NCBI GenBank assembly: GCA_964354135.1
Contig: CAYGZA010000145.1
Coordinates: forward strand, 1-15,627
Reading direction: 5' to 3'
DNA from: CAYGZA01 sp964354135
GTDB lineage: Bacteria; Planctomycetota; Planctomycetia; Pirellulales; Thermoguttaceae
DNA length: 15,627 nt
The position numbers and the translations under genes were made by a program. The notes below the pieces were generated by a model, which worked only from the letters and a program-made list of their open reading frames with translations, had not been told where the DNA came from and searched no databases. Positions 1 to 5,630 of this stretch are shown here, one piece after another (position 1 is the stretch's first letter; every line of letters starts with the position of its first letter).

Positions 1-59
1 CCGCACCGCCGGCCGGTCATCCGGGGATATTCGCGGCGTTGTATCGCCACCGCCTGATT

Positions 60-77
60 GTTATGCTGAAGCATAAC
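60..77. repeat. Perfect short palindrome
   Basis: The sequence GTTATGCTGAAGCATAAC has two 8-base complementary arms (60-67 and 70-77) around a 2-base centre, so it is nearly a perfect palindrome. It lies in the gene-poor first 540 bases. It could be an end of a dispersed repeat or a protein-binding site; the sequence alone does not decide. Confidence 0.5.
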
Positions 78-166
78 CTACGCGGACCAGGAGCGTTTGG
101 AGGGCCTTGTCGGTCGCGTCTTGAAACCACAGAACGGCGGTCGGCCCAAGAAGCGGCGAAACTAGT

Positions 167-207
167 ATCATGTCCCCGGATTTGCGATTTGGATGTCCCC
201 GGATTTG
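167..207. repeat. Tandem copy of a GGGGACA-type dispersed repeat
   Basis: The 15-base string ATGTCCCCGGATTTG occurs twice, at 170-184 and 193-207, separated by 8 bases that themselves resemble the repeat end. The core ATCATGTCCCCGGA (167-180) recurs exactly at 1871-1884 and, in inverted and slightly diverged form, at 1782-1795. The copies therefore bracket the gene at 543-1763. GGGG(A/T)CA cores at the ends of inverted pairs are typical of REP/REPIN sequences mobilised by RAYT (Y1-type) transposases, but no such transposase is present here. Otherwise the stretch from 1 to 466 holds no gene I can support. Confidence 0.6.
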
Positions 208-466
208 GAACGGTTAGGATGGCGGCCATTCCGAGCCTGGATCGGCTCCAAGGTCAACCCAAAGGGGAAATCTCGGCTCCTAGTTCTGCCAAACGTTGTT
301 CCGCTGCCAAAGCTGAAAGGGGGTGGTGCGATATGCGCAGAGCGACCTCATGTCTCCTCGGAAGAGAATAGGATGCACGGACGCTTTCTTCCGGCGTGCC
401 GGCGGCCCTCCGCCTTTTTCGAGGTGTGTGGCCGAGCGGCGCGCAAGTAGCGGTGCGGTGTCGTCT

Positions 467-500
467 GAGGCCAGAATCGGCCAGTGACCGATTCAGCCTC
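467..500 (+). promoter_or_regulatory. Stem-loop in the 5' leader of the repeat-protein gene
   Basis: Arms GAATCGG (474-480) and CCGATTC (488-494) pair perfectly around a 7-base loop. The stem is extended by GAGGC (467-471) pairing with GCCTC (496-500) across small bulges. It ends about 40 bases upstream of the ATG at 543, so it would lie in the mRNA leader if the promoter is further upstream. No U-tract follows, so a Rho-independent terminator is unlikely. A role in mRNA stability or translation control is a guess. Confidence 0.35.
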
Positions 501-542
501 TCGCGTGCATTTCGTCCACGAATAGGCCAAAGGAGTTTTGTC

Positions 543-1763
543 ATGTCCAGAAGAAACGTGTTCATCGTAGTCTGCGCCGCCTTTGTGCTGTTCCCGTTGG
601 CGGCGGAAGGCCAGTTAGTGTCGATCAAGCGCCTCGGCGACAGCGATCAATGTCAGGAACCAAACACAGAAATCTCTCGGGGGGGTGTCAAATTCAGCTC
701 CGGCGTCCTGCCCAACGGCAATGTGGTCATCATCGTCGGAGAGGATGGGAGGAGTAGTCGCCTGCAAATCTACAACATCTCGGCGGACGGCAGAAAGCTC
801 TCGAGACCAACCTCGGATCGGAGGTATCCTGTACGGTCTGATCATGCCACAGGCCTCCTTTTGCGGAACGGCAGACTGCTCACCATCGGAGAGAACATGT
901 TTCGTTTACCGTTATCTCCAACAAAATTGCACCTGGCCACGTTCAACATCACAGAGTACAGCCCGCAGTGGGGCTACTGCCAGTTCCTCGCGGAAACAGA
1001 TGCCGGCACGGTGGACCGCATCGCCGCGGTGGCGCTGCCCAACGGCAAAGTGGTCACCCCCGTAAGAACAGGAGGACATCTTACGCTGATCGCCTGGAAG
1101 ATTTTGGAAAACGGCGGAATCGAGCGCCTTGGTACAACCCAGGCCGGCACGGTGGATCTCATCTCCGCGGTGGTGCTGCCCAACGGCAATGTGGTCACCC
1201 CGGTAAATACAGGAGGACATCTTACGCTGATCGCCTGGAAGGTCTCGGACGACGGCAAACAAATCCAGCGCCTCGGCACAACCCAGGCCGGCACGGTGGA
1301 TCTCATCTCCGCGGTGGCGCTGCCCAACGGCAATGTCGTCACGGCGGTAAGAACAGGAGGACGTCTTACGCTGATCGCCTGGAAGATCTCCCAAGATGGC
1401 CAAAGGATCGAGCGCCTCGGCACAACCCAGGCCGGCACGGTGGATCTCATCTCTGCGACAGTCATGCGCAACGGCAATGTCGTCACCGCGGTAAGAACAG
1501 GAGGACGTCTTACGCTGATCGCCTGGCAAATACTGGAAAGAGGCGGACAAGTCGAGCGCCTCGGCGACAGCGGAGACCAGGCGGGCACGGTCCGTGAGAT
1601 CCACGCGCTGGCGCTGCCCAACGGCAATGTGGCCACCATGGTATCGGAAAGGGCCGAACTTACTGATCGTATGGACGATAGCCGTGCGCCATTCCCGGGG
1701 CCCATGTACACACCATACAGGTTGATCGTCTGGAGCATCCAGCCGAAAGTGTCCGTCCGGTAG
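543..1763 (+). CDS. Secreted repeat protein, probable seven-bladed beta-propeller
   Basis: I do not recognise a named family. The 406-residue product opens with a signal peptide (residues 1 to about 23: basic MSRRN, hydrophobic VFIVVCAAFVLFPLA, then AEG before QL), so it is probably exported. The rest consists of repeats of about 48 residues with the pattern AGTVDLISAVALPNGNVVT, then TGGRLTLIAW and DGQRIERLG. Clear copies start at residues 154, 201, 249, 297 and 347, and two divergent ones cover about 48-90 and 98-150. Seven repeats with a 'LPNGNVVT...LIAW' strand pattern suggest a seven-bladed beta-propeller (inference). The start is the ATG at 543, preceded by AAAGGAG at a normal distance; the frame is open further upstream but that part lacks a signal sequence. 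It stands alone, flanked by repeats on both sides. The function is unknown; adhesion, binding or scaffold roles are possible. Confidence 0.85.
   Translation: MSRRNVFIVVCAAFVLFPLAAEGQLVSIKRLGDSDQCQEPNTEISRGGVKFSSGVLPNGNVVIIVGEDGRSSRLQIYNISADGRKLSRPTSDRRYPVRSDHATGLLLRNGRLLTIGENMFRLPLSPTKLHLATFNITEYSPQWGYCQFLAETDAGTVDRIAAVALPNGKVVTPVRTGGHLTLIAWKILENGGIERLGTTQAGTVDLISAVVLPNGNVVTPVNTGGHLTLIAWKVSDDGKQIQRLGTTQAGTVDLISAVALPNGNVVTAVRTGGRLTLIAWKISQDGQRIERLGTTQAGTVDLISATVMRNGNVVTAVRTGGRLTLIAWQILERGGQVERLGDSGDQAGTVREIHALALPNGNVATMVSERAELTDRMDDSRAPFPGPMYTPYRLIVWSIQPKVSVR
1002..1580 (+). repeat. Tandem in-gene repeats, period about 144 bp
   Basis: Four consecutive units begin at 1002, 1143, 1287 and 1431 (lengths 141, 144, 144 and 150 bases), and a diverged fifth starts at 1581. 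The units at 1143 and 1287 are almost identical at DNA level over long blocks, including shared synonymous codons. This points to recent duplication or gene conversion rather than conservation of protein sequence alone. Divergence grows toward both ends of the array. Confidence 0.85.
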
Positions 1764-1781
1764 GCGTGCAAAACCTTTGGA

Positions 1782-1885
1782 TTCCGGGGACACGAACCGA
1801 TATTGACATTCTGGGAAGGATTCGGCAGAGTCCCGCCGCATGGCCAAATCGCTCACACAGCCAAATTAGGATCATGTCCCCGGAA
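1782..1885. repeat. REPIN-like element with imperfect 14-bp inverted ends
   Basis: The left end TTCCGGGGACACGA (1782-1795) and right end TCATGTCCCCGGAA (1872-1885) are inverted copies with one mismatch. The ~104-bp unit lies 18 bases after the stop of the repeat-protein gene. Its right end matches the direct repeats at 167-207. The interior shows no open frame. It looks like a non-autonomous REP/REPIN-type unit. Confidence 0.5.
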
Positions 1886-2072
1886 CCCCTATCGCTTCCC
1901 AATCGACCGCGGCCCGGTTACTTTGCGACTCGTGGATCAGCTCCACGGTCACCTGCCGCCCGTGATACGCCCCCAGCGGAACGACCAGGGGTGGAGCGTC
2001 CGCCCCGTGACGCGGCGGGATCTCGAACCGGCCCACCGGCTCCCCCTCCACGCGGACCTACAGGTCGAGGTC
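1886..2072 (-). pseudogene. Decayed fragment of a planctomycete-type exported protein domain
   Basis: Read on the minus strand from 2072, the sequence gives a protein-like segment with one internal TAG: DLDL, stop, VRVEGEPVGRFEIPP, then PLVVPLGAYHGRQVTVEL, and finally VDWEAIGVP, closing in the neighbouring repeat. The 'plvVPL..y.Gr.V.vel' pattern is typical of beta-sandwich modules near the C-terminus of large secreted planctomycete proteins (recognition by pattern, not a database hit). There is no start codon and no remaining body. Both edges coincide with repeat elements (1782-1885 and 2073-2206), so insertion of repeats or a rearrangement probably left this stub. Confidence 0.5.
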
Positions 2073-2206
2073 GGGGTCAGACTCTAAATATTCAGTCTGG
2101 CGTCGCTTCGTCCGTAGGCACGCTTGCCGTGACGCGCTCGGCAAGGCCGTGCGTCTCTAGGCGGGACGGTACTCCCCAGTAAACTGAATATTTAGAGTCT
2201 GACCCC
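2073..2206. mobile_element. 134-bp REPIN/MITE-like element, perfect 24-bp inverted ends
   Basis: Bases 2073-2096 (beginning GGGGTCAGACTCTAAATATT) and 2183-2206 are perfect reverse complements over 24 bases. The 86-base interior folds on itself: GCACG plus CTTGCCG (2118-2129) pairs with CGGCAAG plus CGTGC (2139-2152, 2-base bulge). The whole unit can therefore form one long cruciform. There is no coding capacity. The outer GGGGTCA core resembles the GGGGACA core of the nearby 1782-1885 unit, which suggests related REP families. Mobilisation by a RAYT transposase elsewhere in the genome is likely but not shown. Confidence 0.75.
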
Positions 2207-2231
2207 GATGCTCAACCCATCTATTGTTTTC

Positions 2232-3215
2232 CTAAGGCCGAGTGTACTCGGCGAGCAGTCGGAGGTAGGTTCGGTATTGCTCCAAGGAGACGCCCGGCGG
2301 CGTCTGGTGGTCAACGCTGGGAATGAACCGGCCGGATCGCGAAAGGGGTTTGAGTCGCTCGAACTCGCCGCGCATCGCCGCCTCGCCGTGGGGCATCACC
2401 ATCTTGTCGTAGTGCCCCACCAGGCAGAGGTCGGGGAATTGGCGGCGCAGAGCCATCCCGTCGACGCCCGCCTGGCGTTCCAATGGCAGCACACCCCGGA
2501 TGTCTTCACGAAGCAGCCAGGGAACCAGGCGGGTTACGTCGCCGTCGGTGTCGGCGATAGCAATGATGTTGTGCTCCAGCAGTCGGGGGATCAATTGCCG
2601 GTAGTACGGGGCGACGAACTCGTCGAAATGTCGCTCGGAGATCATCGGACCGTTGTTGTACGACATGTCCTCGGCGATCGTGGCGAACGTCGGCATGCCG
2701 ACGGACAGGACTTGCTCCAGCACGCGGAGATTGAAGTCGGTCAGGTCCTGGTTGATCAGGTGGAGCAGCTCCGGCTGATCATAGAACGCCAGGCTGATCT
2801 TGGTGAAGCCCATCAGCGTGCGCGGGAACCAGAAGTAGCCTTCCAAGGTGATCCAGACGACCGCTTCGCCCCGCGCCTGGCGCTCGACCCAGGGGCGCAT
2901 CGACTCGATCGCTGGGGTGTGGTCGGGAAACAACCGAGGCCGAACGCGGAGGTAGTCGTTCATGTTCGAGACGATGCCTTCCACGTGGTGCTGCACGGCT
3001 TCGATGGTCGCGTCGGTCGTGCTGAACCAAAACTGCTGGTACGGATCGAGCCCGAAATAGTCGGCGATGTCGAAGACCGAATTCAGTTCGAGCGGGAGTC
3101 CTTCGCGTTTCCAGCGGGCGATGGTCTCGTCCCACCACATCGCCCATTCCCAGCGCGGCAGGCGATCGACGGGTTGGCCGTCCATCACCGCGCGGAATCG
3201 TTCCACGTGATTCAT
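2232..3215 (-). CDS. Uroporphyrinogen decarboxylase family protein (URO-D-like)
   Basis: The 327-residue product has the look of the COG0407/URO-D fold (PF01208): an N-terminal MNHVERFRAVMDGQPVDRLP, the central EDMSYNNGPMISERHFDEF (182-200), DTDGDV (222-227), PLERQAGVD (244-252) and a C-terminal GRFIPSVDHQTPPGVS (295-310). True HemE is about 350 residues and carries FAGPWT-type N-terminal motifs that I do not see. This belongs with the many environmental URO-D-like proteins, some of which act in corrinoid-dependent methyl transfer (MtaA, CmuA). The zinc-binding HxC...C signature of MtaA is not evident, so the substrate is unknown. No signal peptide, so cytoplasmic. The ATG at 3215 has GGGGT about 8 bases upstream and an AGGAG further away. 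The gene stands alone, divergent from the flippase-like gene. The stop is TAG. Confidence 0.85.
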   Translation of the reverse strand: MNHVERFRAVMDGQPVDRLPRWEWAMWWDETIARWKREGLPLELNSVFDIADYFGLDPYQQFWFSTTDATIEAVQHHVEGIVSNMNDYLRVRPRLFPDHTPAIESMRPWVERQARGEAVVWITLEGYFWFPRTLMGFTKISLAFYDQPELLHLINQDLTDFNLRVLEQVLSVGMPTFATIAEDMSYNNGPMISERHFDEFVAPYYRQLIPRLLEHNIIAIADTDGDVTRLVPWLLREDIRGVLPLERQAGVDGMALRRQFPDLCLVGHYDKMVMPHGEAAMRGEFERLKPLSRSGRFIPSVDHQTPPGVSLEQYRTYLRLLAEYTRP

Positions 3216-3269
3216 CGCTGCACCCCGCTTTGGGCTCCTACCGACGATGATCCGGTAGACTGACAGGAG

Positions 3270-3435
3270 TTACACGTTGTGATATGATTGTGGGGGCGGA
3301 AAACGCATATGTAAACACAGAGAATGACCCTATGCCGTTGCGCTTTTTCGCGAATCAGTGGAGAATAGGCAAACCTCCTCGACGGAGCGGTGATGTACCC
3401 GATTTTCCACCCACAATCAAGACGCTCACACGTTA
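3270..3435. repeat. Possible MITE in the divergent intergenic region
   Basis: GATTGTGGG (3286-3294) followed by a GGAAAA stretch is inverted at TTTTCCACCCACAATC (3403-3418). Outside these, ACACGTTGTGA on the left loosely matches the complement of GCTCACACGT on the right. The terminal similarity is therefore about 33 bases but imperfect, with gaps. The interior has no open frame. Together with its flanks it fills the 314-base gap between the genes starting at 3215 (-) and 3530 (+), which must also hold both promoters. A decayed MITE or an IS remnant is the simplest reading. Confidence 0.35.
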
Positions 3436-3529
3436 ATGCGCCCCACGGGATTCCGGCCTGTCCCGGCTGCCGGACCTGTGCTACACTTGCCCGACAGACT
3501 TCACGACGAGCACGCCCGGGTGCGGTTCC

Positions 3530-4537
3530 TTGAGAAAACTAGCGGTCGGCGTTGTCAAGATCGGCATCTCGGTGGGCATTCTCGCCTACCTCGTGGTCCA
3601 GGCCCAGCGGAACGACGTCTTCGCGGACCTGGTCGAGCGGCCGAAGCGCTGGGGCCTCTTGGCGGCGGCCTGCGGCGTCTGTTTCGCCGCCGTGGCGATC
3701 ACGTTTGTCCGCTGGTACTGCCTGGTCCGGGCGCTCGACCTGCCGCTGGGCTTGCAGGACGCTTTCCGTTTGGGGGCTTTGGGCTATCTCTTCAATCTTG
3801 CCCCCGCGGGGATTGTGGGCGGCGACGTCCTCAAGGCGGTCTTGCTAGCCCGGCGGCAGCCGGGGCACCGGGCGGAAGCGGTGGCCACGGTCTTTGTCGA
3901 TCGCGTGATCGGCTTGTACGTCTTGTTCCTGGTGGCCTCCGCGGCGATCTGGCTGACCGGCCTGGGGCGAATCCCCGTCGAGCGGGTTCGCGTCGTCTGC
4001 CAAGCGACATGGATTCTCGCCGCGGTGGGCACGTTCTTGGTCGTCCAGCCGCTCTTGCCCGACCTCACGCGGGGAAAATCGACCGAGCTGGTCGGCCGGC
4101 TGCCCTACGTCGGCCACCGCTTACGGCGGCTCATCGAGGCGGTGCGGATGTACCGGCTCAAGCTGCCGGTCCTCCTGGCGTCGATGGTCATGAGCGCCGC
4201 CGTTCACAGCCTGTTCGCCGTCGGGATCTACCTGATCGCGGCCGGGCTGTATGACCGGACCCACACCCTGGGCACGAATTTCGTCGTGGCCCCGTTAAGC
4301 GCGGCGACCGGGGTCTTGCCGATCAACATCGGCCCCTATGAAGCGGTGCTCGACCTGCTTTACGCGGCCATCCCGCTGGCCGACGGCCGCGGCATGACCC
4401 CCGGCCAAGGGCTGGTCGTCGCGCTGGGCTACCGCATCGTTGCGGTGGTGATCGCCGCGGTCGGCGTCTGCTACTACCTGGGCAGCCGCCGGGAAGTCGA
4501 CGAAGTGATCCACGAGGCGGAGACGGAGTCGGCGTAG
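3530..4537 (+). CDS. UPF0104 / LPG-synthase-TM family membrane protein (flippase-like)
   Basis: The 335-residue, strongly hydrophobic protein has about eight membrane segments (for example near residues 10-24, 43-60, 122-142, 160-174, 213-240 and 296-318). It carries hallmarks of the LPG_synthase_TM family (PF03706, YbhN/AglD-like): NLAPAGIVGGDVLKA (89-103), VDRVIGL (123-129) and PINIGPYEAVL (264-274). Relatives include the membrane domain of lysylphosphatidylglycerol synthase and putative lipid or polyprenyl-glycan translocases. The soluble LPG synthetase domain is absent, so a role in moving lipid-linked substrates in the inner membrane is the best inference. The chosen start is TTG at 3530 (MRKLAVGVVKIG), because no ATG or GTG precedes the first membrane segment in frame and the length then fits the family; the ribosome site is weak. 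It ends convergent with, and 7 bases from, the next gene. Confidence 0.85.
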   Translation: MRKLAVGVVKIGISVGILAYLVVQAQRNDVFADLVERPKRWGLLAAACGVCFAAVAITFVRWYCLVRALDLPLGLQDAFRLGALGYLFNLAPAGIVGGDVLKAVLLARRQPGHRAEAVATVFVDRVIGLYVLFLVASAAIWLTGLGRIPVERVRVVCQATWILAAVGTFLVVQPLLPDLTRGKSTELVGRLPYVGHRLRRLIEAVRMYRLKLPVLLASMVMSAAVHSLFAVGIYLIAAGLYDRTHTLGTNFVVAPLSAATGVLPINIGPYEAVLDLLYAAIPLADGRGMTPGQGLVVALGYRIVAVVIAAVGVCYYLGSRREVDEVIHEAETESA

Positions 4538-4544
4538 TCCGAGG

Positions 4545-5210
4545 CTACTCGGCTTGTCGTGCCCGGCTAAGGGCCTCGACGTACGCTTGGGGCAGCTCCT
4601 CCCGCGTCCACCAGCGGGGCTTTTCCGTGTAGATCCACACGTACCGGTCCGACGTCTTGAGCGCTGCCCGGACGGCCTGCTCGAACTCGGCCGGGCTGAA
4701 GTGGTTCTTGGAGAAGTCCTGCGCGTTCCACCCTTTTTGCCGCCAGTCGCAGTCCATCCAGATCCCGAAGCCCGCCTGCACGCGGCGGTACTTTTCGGGC
4801 ACGACCGCCCACCCCGCCGACTTCACCTTGATCGTCTCGTATGCCTGGCGGAATTGCTCCGCCTTCTTGTAGGGGTAGGAGAACTCCCAGGCGTCGACGA
4901 TCCGGACGCCCTCGGGGCACTCGTCGAGCATCCCGTCGAGAAAGTCGGCCAATAGCCCGTAGTTCGCCGTGGAACGGTCGCTGCCGGAGCCGGGCTGGGC
5001 GATGCGGTAGCCGAAGGTCAAGAGGATGGTGATGCCGGGATATCGCCGGCCCACTTCGCCCATCCACTGCCGGCCGCGCTGGCGGACCTGGGCCTGATAC
5101 TCGGCAAACGTCTTCGCCTGCCGGTGCTTCTGCTTCGGGTACTCGAAGAGCTGCGAGTTGTACTGCTCGACGTCGAGCATGAACCCGGTTGCCGCCCCGT
5201 CCTTGGCCAC
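4545..5210 (-). CDS. C-terminal part of an interrupted secreted protein (TIM-barrel-like)
   Basis: This 221-codon open frame directly continues the frame of the segment at 5211-5621. Only a TAG codon at 5211-5213 separates them, so it is best read as the second half of a ~358-residue protein rather than an independent gene. The GTG at 5210 has no convincing ribosome site. Visible elements are TGFMLDVEQYN near its start (a strand ending in acidic D/E residues, as at the C-terminal face of TIM barrels), GITILLTFGYRI, VRIVDAWEFSY, FGIWMDCDW and RYVWIYTEKPRWW, a series of buried strands rich in Trp and Tyr. This resembles glycoside-hydrolase-like barrels, but I cannot name a family. It ends with TAG, convergent with the flippase-like gene. 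Confidence 0.6.
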   Translation of the reverse strand: MAKDGAATGFMLDVEQYNSQLFEYPKQKHRQAKTFAEYQAQVRQRGRQWMGEVGRRYPGITILLTFGYRIAQPGSGSDRSTANYGLLADFLDGMLDECPEGVRIVDAWEFSYPYKKAEQFRQAYETIKVKSAGWAVVPEKYRRVQAGFGIWMDCDWRQKGWNAQDFSKNHFSPAEFEQAVRAALKTSDRYVWIYTEKPRWWTREELPQAYVEALSRARQAE

Positions 5211-5621
5211 CTAGGCGGCCAGGCCGAAATTCGCCAGCACCGTGTTCCAGCCCGCGTCGTCGAACCAGTCGACGGTCCCCGGCGTCACGTTGACGCGGAG
5301 AAACCGCTCGGTGAGGCGGCGGAAGCGGGTCGCGCGAAGGTCGTCCACCGTGTGCTGAAACTCGGCGGTCTCGAACTTGCGGGTGCCCCACATCTCCCAG
5401 TTGAGCGAGCCGCCGCGGCTGCTGTCGGCGTGAAAGACCAGCCCGTCAAAGGGCAATTGTTCCATCTTCTCGACGTTCTCCCGCATGAACTTGGTGCCGG
5501 GCTCGTCCCAGCCCCATTCGATCAGCTTCTTCCCCTCCCACGGGTCCGGTTTCTTGGCAGGCTCCTGGGCCGCCGCCAGACCGGCGAGGGCAACGCACAA
5601 CACCGCGATGGCACTTCTCAT
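5211..5621 (-). CDS. N-terminal part of an interrupted secreted protein
   Basis: This 136-residue segment starts at ATG 5621 with AAGGAG 7 bases upstream and a clear signal peptide (MRSAIAVLCVALAGLAAA, cleavage before QEP). It goes on with DPWEGKKLIEWGWDEPGT, a barrel-type first strand, and LPFDGLVFHADSS. It stops at TAG (5211-5213) just after NTVLANFGLAA, in the middle of what looks like one conserved domain that continues in the same frame at 5210. The upstream DAC-domain gene stops only 9 bases before this ATG, so the two form an operon. Proteins with a 'KKLIEWGWDEP...FDG' start are, as far as I recall, common in planctomycetes and unassigned. If the TAG is real, the product is a secreted fragment; a CAG-to-TAG change would explain it. 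Confidence 0.65.
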   Translation of the reverse strand: MRSAIAVLCVALAGLAAAQEPAKKPDPWEGKKLIEWGWDEPGTKFMRENVEKMEQLPFDGLVFHADSSRGGSLNWEMWGTRKFETAEFQHTVDDLRATRFRRLTERFLRVNVTPGTVDWFDDAGWNTVLANFGLAA

Positions 5622-5630
5622 GGCATCTCC

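Noticed and set aside
467..500. Rho-independent terminator
   Set aside because: The stem is good but no T-run follows on either strand.
396..542. Upstream extension of the repeat-protein frame
   Set aside because: The frame is open, but a signal peptide and an AAAGGAG site place the start at 543; the extension is Arg/Ser-rich without domain character.
1002..1580. CRISPR-like array
   Set aside because: The units are about 144 bases, coding and near-identical throughout, without spacers.
912..1856. Long minus-strand open frames opposite the repeat-protein gene
   Set aside because: They mirror the tandem repeats of the plus-strand gene, lack a ribosome site and have no recognisable domain.
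2232..3215. Haem biosynthesis HemE
   Set aside because: It lacks the N-terminal motifs of true uroporphyrinogen decarboxylase; only membership of the wider family is supported.
2208..3263. 351-codon plus-strand frame
   Set aside because: It is antisense to the URO-D-like gene, whose motifs are clear; the translated product is a typical His/Val/Gly/Arg-rich shadow.
1886..5213. Genome-wide recoding of TAG as an amino acid
   Set aside because: Two in-frame TAGs occur, but TAG also ends the genes at 1763, 2232, 4537, 4545 and 14497, so it works as a stop codon here.
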